A stretch of DNA of 64,000 nt from Cupriavidus numazuensis (lineage in GTDB: Bacteria; Pseudomonadota; Gammaproteobacteria; Burkholderiales; Burkholderiaceae), in contig NZ_CAJPVI010000027.1 in assembly GCF_905397435.1 (NCBI RefSeq), positions 1 to 64,000 of the forward strand, in the 5' to 3' direction. Positions within the stretch are counted from its first letter, which is position 1, and each line of letters opens with the position of its first letter. The translations under genes and the position numbers were made by a program. Shown piece by piece: positions 33,620 through 42,539 of the stretch. Under the pieces are notes generated by a model, which searched no databases, was not told the origin of the DNA, and saw only the letters and a list, made by a program, of their open reading frames with translations.

Positions 33620-35016
33620 GCGATTCCAAGATGACGAATTTGCAGGAAGCCGCCGGCTGGATTGCCGGCGCGCGTGTTTTGGGCGATGGCACGCAGGGCT
33701 TTGCCCGCGTGCATACCGACAGCCGCACGGTCGAGCCGGGCGACCTGTTCGTCGCCCTGAAGGGCGAGCGCTTCGACGCGCATGATTTCATCGCCGACGT
33801 GGTGGCGCGCGGTGCTGTCGCCGTACTGGTGAGCCGCGAGGTCGATGCCGGCGTGCCGGCCATCGTCGCGCCGGATACGCGCATCGCGCTCGGCGAACTC
33901 GGCGCCGGCTGGCGCCGCCAGTTCACGCTCCCGACCGTCGCAGTGACGGGCAGCAACGGCAAGACCACGGTCAAGGAAATGATCGCGGCGATCTTCGCCG
34001 CGGCGGTAGGCGAAGACCAGCGTCTGGCCACGGGCGGCAACCTGAACAACGATATCGGCCTGCCGCTGACGGTGCTCCGCCTGCGCGCGACGCACCGGCT
34101 GGCCGTGCTCGAACTCGGCATGAACCATCCGGGCGAGACGGTCTATCTGGCCGGCATCGCCCAGCCGACGGTGGCAGTCGTCACCAATGCGCAGCGCGAA
34201 CATCAGGAATTCATGGTCAGCGTGGAAGCTGTCGCCCACGAGCATGCCGCGGCCATCGCCGCGCTGCCTGCCGATGGCGTGGCCGTGTTCCCGCTCGACG
34301 AAGAAAGCGGCGGCCAGCACGCCGCCATCTGGCGCACGGCTGCCGGTACACGCCGCGTGCTCAGCTTTGGCACCACGGGCGAGGCCGATGTGCATGCGGC
34401 CGTGGCGCTGGTCGACGGCGTGCAGGTCATGCAGGTCCGCGCGCCCGGCCACGCGTTCGAGGTCCGTCTCGGCCTGCTTGGCATGCACAACGTGCGCAAT
34501 GCGCTCGCGGCCACCGCGTGCGCGCTGGCGGCCGGCGTGCAGGTGCCGGCCATCCAGGAAGGACTGGCGGCGTTCAAGGCGGTCAAGGGCCGCCTGCAGG
34601 TCAAGCACACGCCGGGCGGCACCGTGGTGATCGACGACACCTACAACGCCAACCCCGATTCCATGCGCGCCGCGATCGACGTGCTGGCTGGGTTTGCCGC
34701 GCCGCGCCTGCTGGTGATCGGCGACATGGGCGAGGTCGGTGACCAGGGGCCGGCGTTCCACACGGAGATCGGCGGCTACGCGCAGACGCGCGGCATCGAA
34801 GCGTTGTGGGCGACGGGCGAACTGGCCACGCACGCCGTGCAGGCATTCGGTGCGCAAGGCAGGCATTTCGCCCTGGCGGAGGATCTCGCCCGGGCGCTGG
34901 AGGAAGACGCAGGTGGCACGGTGGCGCAGGCTGGCGCCGTGCTGGTGAAGGGATCGCGCTTCATGCGCATGGAACGGATGGTGGCTGCGCTGGTCGCAGA
35001 CACTCCCGCTCACTAG
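33616..35016 (+). CDS. murF: UDP-N-acetylmuramoyl-tripeptide-D-alanyl-D-alanine ligase
   Basis: A 466-residue Mur ligase that adds D-Ala-D-Ala to the UDP-MurNAc-tripeptide. The N-terminal substrate domain ends near VSREVDAGVPAIV; the ATP loop is VTGSNGKTTVKEM. ELGMNHPGE and DDTYNANPDSMRAA are the MurF-specific signatures. It overlaps murE by ATGA and is 14 bases upstream of mraY. Confidence 0.96.
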   Translation: MSDSKMTNLQEAAGWIAGARVLGDGTQGFARVHTDSRTVEPGDLFVALKGERFDAHDFIADVVARGAVAVLVSREVDAGVPAIVAPDTRIALGELGAGWRRQFTLPTVAVTGSNGKTTVKEMIAAIFAAAVGEDQRLATGGNLNNDIGLPLTVLRLRATHRLAVLELGMNHPGETVYLAGIAQPTVAVVTNAQREHQEFMVSVEAVAHEHAAAIAALPADGVAVFPLDEESGGQHAAIWRTAAGTRRVLSFGTTGEADVHAAVALVDGVQVMQVRAPGHAFEVRLGLLGMHNVRNALAATACALAAGVQVPAIQEGLAAFKAVKGRLQVKHTPGGTVVIDDTYNANPDSMRAAIDVLAGFAAPRLLVIGDMGEVGDQGPAFHTEIGGYAQTRGIEALWATGELATHAVQAFGAQGRHFALAEDLARALEEDAGGTVAQAGAVLVKGSRFMRMERMVAALVADTPAH

Positions 35017-35030
35017 ATAAGTAGAACACG

Positions 35031-36200
35031 ATGTTATTGGCTCTGGCCCAGTGGCTGCAAAACGATTACAGCTTCCTGCGGGTCGTCAACTACCTGACCT
35101 TCCGCGCGGTGATGGCCAACCTCACCGCGCTGGTGATCGGCCTCGCCGCCGGTCCGTGGGTCATTCGCAAGCTGACCGAACTGAAGGTCGGTCAGGCCGT
35201 GCGCACGATCGGCCCGCAGACCCATCTGGTCAAGTCCGGCACGCCGACCATGGGCGGCGTGCTGGTGCTCGTTTCGATCGCCATCTCCACGGTGCTGTGG
35301 TGCGACTGGGGCAACCGCTTCATCTGGGTGGTGATGCTGGTGACGCTCGGCTATGGCGCCATTGGCTGGGTCGACGACTACCGCAAGGTGGTCTATCGCG
35401 ATCCGCGCGGCATGTCGAGCCGCGAGAAGTTCTTCTGGCAGACGCTGATTGGCCTGGTCGCCGCCGTGTACCTGGCGTTCTCGGTGTCGGAGAGCAGCAA
35501 TGTGCGGGTCTGGGACCTGTTCCTGAGCTGGGTCGAGGGCGGCCTGTCGCTGGACATGCCGTACAAGTCCAACCTGATCGTGCCCTTCTTCAAGGAAGTC
35601 AGCTATCCGCTGGGCGTGGCCGGCTTCATCGTGCTGACCTACCTGGTGATCGTCGGCTCCAGCAACGCGGTGAACCTGACCGACGGCCTCGATGGCCTGG
35701 TGATCATGCCGGTGGTGTTGGTTGGCGGTGCGCTGGGCGCCTTCGCTTATGTGATGGGCAGTTCGGTCTACAGCAAATACCTGCTGTTCCCGCATATTCC
35801 GGGTGCGGGCGAACTACTGATCTTCTGTTCGGCGATGGCGGGCGCGGGGCTGGCCTTCCTCTGGTTCAACGCGCATCCGGCGCAGGTGTTCATGGGCGAC
35901 GTCGGCGCACTGGCACTCGGCGGCGCGCTTGGCACCGTGGCCGTGATCGTGCGCCAGGAAATCGTGCTGTTCGTGATGGGCGGCATCTTCGTCGTGGAAA
36001 CCCTGTCGGTGATGCTGCAGGTCACGTGGTTCAAGGTCACCAAGCGCCGCTATGGGGAAGGGCGAAGGCTCTTCCGCATGGCGCCGCTGCACCACCATTT
36101 CGAGCTGAGCGGCTGGAAGGAAACGCAGGTCACCGTGCGCTTCTGGATCATCACCATGCTGCTGGTGCTGATCGGGCTGTCCACGCTGAAGCTGCGCTGA
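35031..36200 (+). CDS. mraY: Phospho-N-acetylmuramoyl-pentapeptide transferase
   Basis: A 389-residue inner-membrane enzyme that makes lipid I from UDP-MurNAc-pentapeptide and undecaprenyl phosphate. About ten membrane helices are visible. Catalytic-site segments are GTPTMGG, GWVDDYRKV with the DD pair, NLTDGLDGL, MGDVGALALGG and the His-rich APLHHHFELSGW. Length and N-terminus (MLLALAQWLQ) are standard for betaproteobacteria. Confidence 0.97.
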   Translation: MLLALAQWLQNDYSFLRVVNYLTFRAVMANLTALVIGLAAGPWVIRKLTELKVGQAVRTIGPQTHLVKSGTPTMGGVLVLVSIAISTVLWCDWGNRFIWVVMLVTLGYGAIGWVDDYRKVVYRDPRGMSSREKFFWQTLIGLVAAVYLAFSVSESSNVRVWDLFLSWVEGGLSLDMPYKSNLIVPFFKEVSYPLGVAGFIVLTYLVIVGSSNAVNLTDGLDGLVIMPVVLVGGALGAFAYVMGSSVYSKYLLFPHIPGAGELLIFCSAMAGAGLAFLWFNAHPAQVFMGDVGALALGGALGTVAVIVRQEIVLFVMGGIFVVETLSVMLQVTWFKVTKRRYGEGRRLFRMAPLHHHFELSGWKETQVTVRFWIITMLLVLIGLSTLKLR

Positions 36201-36258
36201 TTCGGGCGCTTTCTATATAGACAACAGGATTACTGAACTCAAAAGGCAGGAATACGAA

Positions 36259-37770
36259 GTGTTTGGCGAGCTGCAAAAACCTCATGTGCTGGTACTGGGC
36301 CTCGGCGAATCGGGGCTGGCCATGGCGCGCTGGTGTGGCCTGAACGGCTGCGCGGTGCGCGTGGCCGACACGCGCGAGGCGCCTGCCAACCTTGTCTTCC
36401 TGCAGGCCGAGCTGATGTCGGCCGAGTTTGCAGGCGGCCCGTTCGCCGAAAGCCTGCTCGACGGCATCGGCCTGGTGGCGATCAGCCCGGGCCTGTCGCC
36501 GCTGGAGGCGAATACCGGCGAGCTGCTTGCCGCGGCACGCCAGCGTGGCATCCCCGTGTGGGGCGAGATCGAACTGTTCGCGCGCGCGCTTGCACACCTG
36601 CAGGCCGAATCCGGCTATGCGCCGAAGGTGCTCGCAATTACCGGCACCAACGGCAAGACCACCACGACCGCGCTGACTGGCCGGCTGGTCGAGCGCGCGG
36701 GCAAGAGCGTGGCGGTGGCGGGCAATATCAGCCCGTCGGCGCTCGACAAGCTGTCGGCCTGCATCGCTTCGGCCACGCTGCCGGACGTCTGGGTGCTGGA
36801 GCTGTCGAGCTTCCAGCTTGAAACGACGCATACGCTGGCGCCGCACGCGGCGACCGTGCTCAATGTCACGCAGGACCATCTCGACTGGCATGGCTCGATG
36901 GAAGCCTACGCCGCGTCGAAGGCGCGCATCTTCGGACCGGCGGGCACGGCTTGCGTGCAGGTGCTGAACCGCAATGACCGCCTGACCATGGACATGGCCC
37001 GCCCGGGCACCGCCCCAGTGACTTTCGGCACTGACCTGCCCGAGACGCCAGGCAGCTTCGGCGTGCTGCGCGAAGGCGGCATGCCGTGGCTGGTGCTGGC
37101 CGAACCGGACTCGGAAGCGGAAGGGGAGGGCAAGCCGCGCCGCCGCAAGGCCGATGCCGCCGCGCAGGAAGCCGTGCCGGTGCGCCACAAGCGCCTGATG
37201 CCGGCCGACGCTTTGCATATCCGCGGCATGCACAACGCCACCAACGCCATGGCGGCGCTGGCGCTGTGCCGCGCGATCGATTTGCCGCTTAACGCGCTGC
37301 TGCATGGCCTGCGGGAATACCGTGGCGAGCCGCACCGCGTGGAGTGGGTCGCCACCATCGATGAAGTCGAGTATTTCGACGACAGCAAGGGCACCAACGT
37401 GGGCGCCACGGTGGCCGCGCTGTCGGGCCTGGACAAGCGCGTCGTGCTGATCGCCGGCGGCGAAGGCAAGGGCCAGGATTTCTCGCCGCTGGCCGCGCCG
37501 GTCGCGCAATACGCGCGCGCGGTGGTGCTGATCGGCCGTGCCGCAGGCGAGTTGCGCGATGCCTTGCAGGGCAGCGGCGCGTCGCTGGTCGATGCCGCCA
37601 CGCTTGAAGAAGCCGTGAACAAGGCTGCGGAGCTGGCCGAGGGCGGCGATGTCGTGCTGCTGTCGCCGGCGTGCGCCAGCCTCGACATGTTCCGTAACTA
37701 CGTGCACCGCGCCGAAGTGTTCCGCTCGGCGGTGGAAGAACTGGCCCTGTCGCGGGGGATCATGCCATGA
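36259..37770 (+). CDS. murD: UDP-N-acetylmuramoylalanine-D-glutamate ligase
   Basis: A 503-residue Mur ligase that adds D-Glu. It shows the N-terminal Rossmann-like domain (VLVLGLGESGLAMARWC), the ATP loop TGTNGKTTTTALTG, LELSSFQLE, NVTQDHLDWHGSM, and VEYFDDSKGTNVGATVAAL. It is longer than the 438-residue E. coli enzyme; about residues 285-315 are a charged, repetitive insert (SEAEGEGKPRRRKADAAAQ) that looks like a flexible linker in the central domain. The start is GTG at 36259. The 58-base gap after mraY is one of the few non-overlapping junctions in the cluster. Confidence 0.95.
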   Translation: MFGELQKPHVLVLGLGESGLAMARWCGLNGCAVRVADTREAPANLVFLQAELMSAEFAGGPFAESLLDGIGLVAISPGLSPLEANTGELLAAARQRGIPVWGEIELFARALAHLQAESGYAPKVLAITGTNGKTTTTALTGRLVERAGKSVAVAGNISPSALDKLSACIASATLPDVWVLELSSFQLETTHTLAPHAATVLNVTQDHLDWHGSMEAYAASKARIFGPAGTACVQVLNRNDRLTMDMARPGTAPVTFGTDLPETPGSFGVLREGGMPWLVLAEPDSEAEGEGKPRRRKADAAAQEAVPVRHKRLMPADALHIRGMHNATNAMAALALCRAIDLPLNALLHGLREYRGEPHRVEWVATIDEVEYFDDSKGTNVGATVAALSGLDKRVVLIAGGEGKGQDFSPLAAPVAQYARAVVLIGRAAGELRDALQGSGASLVDAATLEEAVNKAAELAEGGDVVLLSPACASLDMFRNYVHRAEVFRSAVEELALSRGIMP

Positions 37771-39008
37771 GTGACTCGCAGGTCAAGCGCAGCGGTTTCA
37801 TCGGCGCCACCATCGGCAATGCCTGGGGTGGCCTGCGCGATGCGGTGTCGGGCGTCAAGCCGACCCGATCGCGCATGATGGAGTACGACCAGCCCCTCTT
37901 GTGGGTGGCGATCGTGCTGCTCGCGCTCGGCCTGGTGATGGTCTACTCGGCGTCGATCGCGCTGCCGGATTCGCCGCGCTACGCCAACTATCGCGAAAGC
38001 CACTTCCTGGTCCGCCATGCGTTCGCGCTGCTGATCGGGCTGTCGGTCGGCCTGGCGGCGTTCCAGATCCCGGTGAAGGTGTGGGACCGCTATGCGCCCA
38101 AGCTGTTCATCATCGCGCTGGTGCTGCTGGTGATCGTGCTGGTGCCGTTTGTCGGCAAGGGCGTGAATGGCGCACGCCGCTGGATTCCGCTGGGCGTCAT
38201 GAATTTCCAGCCATCGGAGCTGATGAAGCTGGCCGTGGTGCTGTACGCGGCCAACTACACCGTGCGCAAGCAGGAGTGGATGCAGACCGTGTCCAAGGGC
38301 TTCCTGCCGATGGGCGTGGCGGTCGTGGTGGTCGGCATGCTGCTGCTGCTCGAGCCGGACATGGGCGCGTTCCTGGTGATCGCCGCGGTGGCCATGGGCA
38401 TCCTGTTCCTTGGTGGCATCAACGGCAAGCTGTTCGCGGGACTGGTCGGCGTGGCGATCGGCGCGTTTGCGCTGCTGATCACGGCATCGCCATGGCGGCG
38501 CGAGCGGATCTTCGCGTATCTGAATCCGTGGGAAGAGAGCAATGCGCTCGGCAAGGCGTACCAGCTTACGCACTCGCTGATCGCCTTCGGCCGTGGCGAA
38601 TGGACCGGCGTCGGCCTCGGCGGCAGCATCGAAAAATTGCACTACCTGCCCGAAGCGCATACCGACTTCATCCTCGCCGTGATTGGCGAGGAATTCGGCT
38701 TTGTGGGCGTGCTGGTCGTCATCATCCTGTTCTACTGGATGGTGCGCCGTGCGTTCGGCATCGGCCGTACCGCGCTGCAACTCGACCGCACGTTTGCCGG
38801 CCTTGTAGCCAAGGGCATCGGCGTGTGGATCGGCTGGCAGACCTTTATCAATATGGGCGTGAACCTGGGCCTGCTGCCGACCAAGGGGCTGACGCTGCCG
38901 CTGGTGAGCTACGGCGGCTCGGGCATCCTGATGAATTGCGTGGCGCTGGCGATCCTGCTTCGTATCGACTATGAAAATCGTGTGCTGATGCGCGGAGGCA
39001 AGGTATGA
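37767..39008 (+). CDS. ftsW: Peptidoglycan glycosyltransferase FtsW
   Basis: A 413-residue SEDS-family polytopic membrane protein that polymerises septal glycan with FtsI. About ten helices are visible. Family signatures include PLLWVAIVLLALGLVMVYSAS, GKGVNGARRWIPLG, FQPSELMKLAVVLYAA, LPEAHTDFILAVIGEEFGFVG and LPLVSYGGSG. A cytoplasmic N-terminal extension of about 40 residues precedes the first helix. It overlaps murD and murG by ATGA. Confidence 0.96.
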   Translation: MSDSQVKRSGFIGATIGNAWGGLRDAVSGVKPTRSRMMEYDQPLLWVAIVLLALGLVMVYSASIALPDSPRYANYRESHFLVRHAFALLIGLSVGLAAFQIPVKVWDRYAPKLFIIALVLLVIVLVPFVGKGVNGARRWIPLGVMNFQPSELMKLAVVLYAANYTVRKQEWMQTVSKGFLPMGVAVVVVGMLLLLEPDMGAFLVIAAVAMGILFLGGINGKLFAGLVGVAIGAFALLITASPWRRERIFAYLNPWEESNALGKAYQLTHSLIAFGRGEWTGVGLGGSIEKLHYLPEAHTDFILAVIGEEFGFVGVLVVIILFYWMVRRAFGIGRTALQLDRTFAGLVAKGIGVWIGWQTFINMGVNLGLLPTKGLTLPLVSYGGSGILMNCVALAILLRIDYENRVLMRGGKV

Positions 39009-40075
39009 CGCAGCAGCGCACCCTGCTCGTGATGGCCGGCGGCACCGGGGGGCATGTATTCCCCGGGCTGGCGGTCGCGCACGCGCTGCGCGAGCAGGGC
39101 TGGAAGGTCGTCTGGCTGGGCAACCGCACTGGCATGGAAGCCACGCTGGTGCCCAAGCACGACATCCCGATGGAGTTCATCCAGTTCGGCGGGCTGCGTG
39201 GCAAGGGCCTGGTGACCAAGTTCCTGCTGCCGCTGAACCTGCTGCGCGCGTTCTGGCAGAGCCTCGGCGCGCTGCGCCGCGTGCGGCCGAGCGTGGTGCT
39301 GGGCATGGGCGGCTATATCACGTTCCCGGCGGGCATGATGGCCTCGCTGCTCGGGCGGCCGCTGGTGCTGCACGAGCAGAACTCGATCGCCGGCCTGGCC
39401 AACAAGGTGCTCGCCAAGGTGGCCGATCGCGTGCTGTGCGCGTTCCCGGACACGCTGCCCGACAGCGAGTGGACCGGCAACCCGGTGCGCGAAGAACTCG
39501 CACATATGACGGAGCCGGAGGCGCGTTATGACGTGCGCACGGGCCCGCTGAACGTGCTGGTGGTCGGCGGCAGCCTGGGCGCCGCGGCGCTCAACGACGT
39601 CGTGCCGAAGGCTATCGCCATGCTGCCCGAAGCGCAGCGTCCGGTGGTCACGCACCAGGCCGGCGCAAAGCAGATCGACACGCTGCGTGCGAACTATGCC
39701 GCCGCGCAAGTGTCTGCTCAGACCCTGCCTTTTATCGATGACATGGCGAAGGCGTATGCCGACGCCGACCTGGTGATCTGCCGCGCGGGCGCGATGACGG
39801 TCTCGGAAGTGGCGGCCGCCGGTGTGGCGGCGCTATTCGTGCCGTTCCCGCATGCAGTGGACGATCACCAGACGACCAATGCGGAATTCCTGTCCAAGCA
39901 GGGCGCAGCCTTGCTTGTGCAGCAACAAGAACTGACGGCGGACGGACTGGCGAAGACCATCGCCGGCCTGAACCGGCCGCAACTGAAAGAGATGGCGCGC
40001 CTGGCGCGCGGACTGGCCAAGCCTGAGGCAACCCGGCGCGTCGCCGAGGTATGCAGCCAGATGGCCAGGGACTGA
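39005..40075 (+). CDS. murG: UDP-GlcNAc-lipid I N-acetylglucosaminyltransferase
   Basis: A 356-residue GT28 enzyme that makes lipid II on the inner face of the membrane. The N-terminal Gly-rich loop is GGTGGHVFPGLAVA; GGYITFPAG, HEQNSIAGLANK, GGSLGAAALND, HQAGAKQ, and the UDP-GlcNAc signature CRAGAMTVSEVAAAGVAALFVPFP are all present. Overlaps ftsW by ATGA; murC starts 23 bases after its stop. Confidence 0.96.
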   Translation: MTQQRTLLVMAGGTGGHVFPGLAVAHALREQGWKVVWLGNRTGMEATLVPKHDIPMEFIQFGGLRGKGLVTKFLLPLNLLRAFWQSLGALRRVRPSVVLGMGGYITFPAGMMASLLGRPLVLHEQNSIAGLANKVLAKVADRVLCAFPDTLPDSEWTGNPVREELAHMTEPEARYDVRTGPLNVLVVGGSLGAAALNDVVPKAIAMLPEAQRPVVTHQAGAKQIDTLRANYAAAQVSAQTLPFIDDMAKAYADADLVICRAGAMTVSEVAAAGVAALFVPFPHAVDDHQTTNAEFLSKQGAALLVQQQELTADGLAKTIAGLNRPQLKEMARLARGLAKPEATRRVAEVCSQMARD

Positions 40076-40098
40076 AGCCCAATACATGTAGTGACTCA

Positions 40099-41526
40099 AT
40101 GAAGCATATCGTTAAAAACATCCACTTCGTAGGCATCGGCGGCGCCGGCATGAGCGGCATCGCGGAGGTCCTGCTGAACCTGGGCTACAAGGTCTCGGGT
40201 TCCGACGTGGGCAGCAACGCCGCCACGCGGCGCCTGGCTTCGCTCGGCGCCACGGTCATGCACGGGCATGACGCGGCGAACATTGCCGGTGCGAACGCCG
40301 TGGTGGTTTCCACGGCCGTGAGCGGGGACAACCCCGAAGTGCTGGCCGCCCGCAGCAAGCGCATCCCGGTGGTGCCGCGCGCGGTGATGCTGGCCGAACT
40401 GATGCGCCTGAAGCAGGGCGTCGCCATTGCCGGCACGCACGGCAAGACCACGACCACGAGCCTGGTGGCTTCGGTGCTGGCCGAGGGCGGGCTGGACCCG
40501 ACCTTCGTGATCGGCGGCCGCCTGAATTCCGCCGGCGCCAATGCGCGCCTGGGCACGGGCGATTTCATCGTGGCCGAGGCCGATGAATCCGATGCCTCGT
40601 TCCTGAATCTGTTCCCGGTTATCGAAGTCATCACGAACATCGATGCCGATCACATGGACACCTACGGGCACGACTTTGCGCGGCTCAAGCAGGCGTTCAT
40701 CGAATTCACGCAGCGCCTGCCGTTCTACGGCATCGCCGTGCTGTGCGTGGACGATCCGAACGTGCGCGAGATCCTGCCGTTCGTGTCCAAGCCTGTGGTG
40801 CGCTACGGCTTTGCCGAGGATGCGCAGATCCGCGCGGTCAATGCGCGCGCCGTCGATGGCCAGATGCATTTCACCGTGCACCGCCAGCTCAACGGCCATG
40901 CCGAGCCGCCGCTGGACGTGGTGCTGAACCTGCCCGGCCTGCATAACGTGCAGAACGCGCTGGCCGCGATCGCCATCGCGACCGAACTGGAAGTGCCGGA
41001 CGCCGCCATCGTCAAGGCGCTGCGCGAATTCCATGGCGTGGGCCGCCGCTTCCAGCGCTACGGCGAAGTGGCCACTGCGGACGGCACCGGTACGTTCACG
41101 CTGGTCGACGACTACGGCCACCATCCGGTGGAAATGGCTGCGACGCTCTCCGCCGCGCGCGGCGCGTTCCCGGGCCGCCGCCTGGTGCTGGCGTTCCAGC
41201 CGCACCGTTTTACGCGCACGCGCGATTGCTTCGAGGATTTCGTCAAGGTGCTCGGCACCGTTGATGCGCTGTTGCTGGCCGAGGTCTATGCCGCCGGCGA
41301 AGCCCCGATCGTCGCGGCCGATGGCCGCGCGCTGACTCGTGCGCTGCGCGTGGCAGCCAAGGTTGAACCTGTTTTCGTGGAGCAGATGGAAGAAATGCCG
41401 CAGGCCATCATGAATGCCGCCAGGCCTGGCGATGTGGTCGTGACCATGGGGGCCGGCTCGATCGGCGCGGTGCCGGGACAGGTGGTCTCGCACCAGCAGC
41501 CGCTGCAGGCGGGAGGTGCGGCATGA
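40099..41526 (+). CDS. murC: UDP-N-acetylmuramate-L-alanine ligase
   Basis: A 475-residue first Mur ligase of the pathway. It begins MKHIVKNIHFVGIGGAGMSGIAEVL, followed by the ATP loop GTHGKTTTTSLVA, DESDASFL, ITNIDADHMDTYG, VDDYGHHPVEM, FQPHRFTRTRD, and MGAGSIG near the end. The ATG at 40099 fits the family start; an upstream frame from 40051 lies inside murG. Overlaps ddl by ATGA. Confidence 0.96.
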   Translation: MKHIVKNIHFVGIGGAGMSGIAEVLLNLGYKVSGSDVGSNAATRRLASLGATVMHGHDAANIAGANAVVVSTAVSGDNPEVLAARSKRIPVVPRAVMLAELMRLKQGVAIAGTHGKTTTTSLVASVLAEGGLDPTFVIGGRLNSAGANARLGTGDFIVAEADESDASFLNLFPVIEVITNIDADHMDTYGHDFARLKQAFIEFTQRLPFYGIAVLCVDDPNVREILPFVSKPVVRYGFAEDAQIRAVNARAVDGQMHFTVHRQLNGHAEPPLDVVLNLPGLHNVQNALAAIAIATELEVPDAAIVKALREFHGVGRRFQRYGEVATADGTGTFTLVDDYGHHPVEMAATLSAARGAFPGRRLVLAFQPHRFTRTRDCFEDFVKVLGTVDALLLAEVYAAGEAPIVAADGRALTRALRVAAKVEPVFVEQMEEMPQAIMNAARPGDVVVTMGAGSIGAVPGQVVSHQQPLQAGGAA

Positions 41527-42506
41527 GCTTCGTCGCCCATCCCAAGATCGACCCGAAATCGCTGGGCAAGGTCGGCGTGCTGTATGGCGGCCGCTCGGCC
41601 GAGCGCGAGATTTCGCTGATGTCCGGCAGTGGCGTGCTGGCCGCGCTGCAGTCGCGCGGCGTGGATGCGCACGGCTTTGACCCGGCGATGCAGAGCGTGG
41701 CCGAACTGGCCGCGGCCGGCTTCGACCGCGTCTTCATCGCGCTGCACGGCCGCTACGGCGAGGACGGCACCATGCAGGGTCTGCTCGAGCAGCTCGGCGT
41801 GCCCTACACCGGCAGCGGCGTGCTCGCGTCGGCGCTGGCCATGGACAAGCAGGCGACCAAGCGCCTGTGGATGACGCATGACCTGTCCACGCCGCGCTTC
41901 GCCATGCTGTATGCCGATACGGATTTCGATGCGGTCGTGGCCGATCTCGGCCTGCCGCTGATCGTCAAGCCGGCGCGCGAAGGCTCGTCGATCGGCCTGA
42001 GCAAGGTCACCGAAGCGTCGCAGATGCGCGAAGCATTCGAGAAGGCGGAAGCCCTGGATAACGACGTCATTGCCGAGAGTTTCATCGATGGCGCCGAGCT
42101 GACCTGCCCGCTGGTAGGGGAGGGCGCCACGGCCGAAGCGCTGCCGGTGATCCAAATTGTTGCGCCGGGTGCCAACTATGACTATCAAAATAAGTACTTT
42201 ACTGACGATACCCAATATCTGTGTCCGTCAGGCCTGAGTGCTGAAGTCGAGCGCGAGGTGCAGCAACTGGCGGTGCAGGCCTACCGCGTGCTGGGCTGCC
42301 GTGGCTGGGCGCGTGCGGACGTGATGCTGCGCGCCGACGGCAAGCCTTTCCTGCTTGAAATGAATACCTCGCCGGGCATGACCGGCCATTCGCTCGTGCC
42401 GATGGCCGCGCGCGCGGCTGGCATCAGCTATGAGGATTTCGTGATGCAGGTCGTGGCCGCTGCAACGCTGGACCTGCATCCGAACGAACACTGGAAACCC
42501 GAATAA
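41523..42506 (+). CDS. ddl: D-alanine-D-alanine ligase
   Basis: A 327-residue ATP-grasp ligase making the D-Ala-D-Ala used by MurF. It has KVGVLYGGRSAEREISLMSG, LHGRYGEDGTMQG, LIVKPAREGSSIGLSKV, YDYQNKYFTDDTQYLCP and EMNTSPGMTGHSLVPMAA, where the Mg-binding and D-Ala contacts lie. Codons for about residues 216-240 are unusually AT-rich (see the separate entry). Overlaps murC by ATGA; ftsQ starts 33 bases after the stop. Confidence 0.96.
   Translation: MSFVAHPKIDPKSLGKVGVLYGGRSAEREISLMSGSGVLAALQSRGVDAHGFDPAMQSVAELAAAGFDRVFIALHGRYGEDGTMQGLLEQLGVPYTGSGVLASALAMDKQATKRLWMTHDLSTPRFAMLYADTDFDAVVADLGLPLIVKPAREGSSIGLSKVTEASQMREAFEKAEALDNDVIAESFIDGAELTCPLVGEGATAEALPVIQIVAPGANYDYQNKYFTDDTQYLCPSGLSAEVEREVQQLAVQAYRVLGCRGWARADVMLRADGKPFLLEMNTSPGMTGHSLVPMAARAAGISYEDFVMQVVAAATLDLHPNEHWKPE
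42151..42220 (+). promoter_or_regulatory. AT-rich patch inside ddl, candidate internal ftsQAZ promoter
   Basis: Bases 42171-42220 are only 34% G+C (17 of 50) in a gene otherwise well above 60%. The codons used (TAT, CAA, AAT, TTT, ACT, CAA, TAT) are disfavoured elsewhere in the cluster. TTGCGC (42161) with a 17-base spacer and TATCAA (42184) is a possible but weak sigma70 match. In E. coli the ftsQAZ promoters also lie within ddlB, so position supports the idea. Confidence 0.4.
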
Positions 42507-42539
42507 CCCTGGCAAGACCATACCGGACGACCCTGCAAC

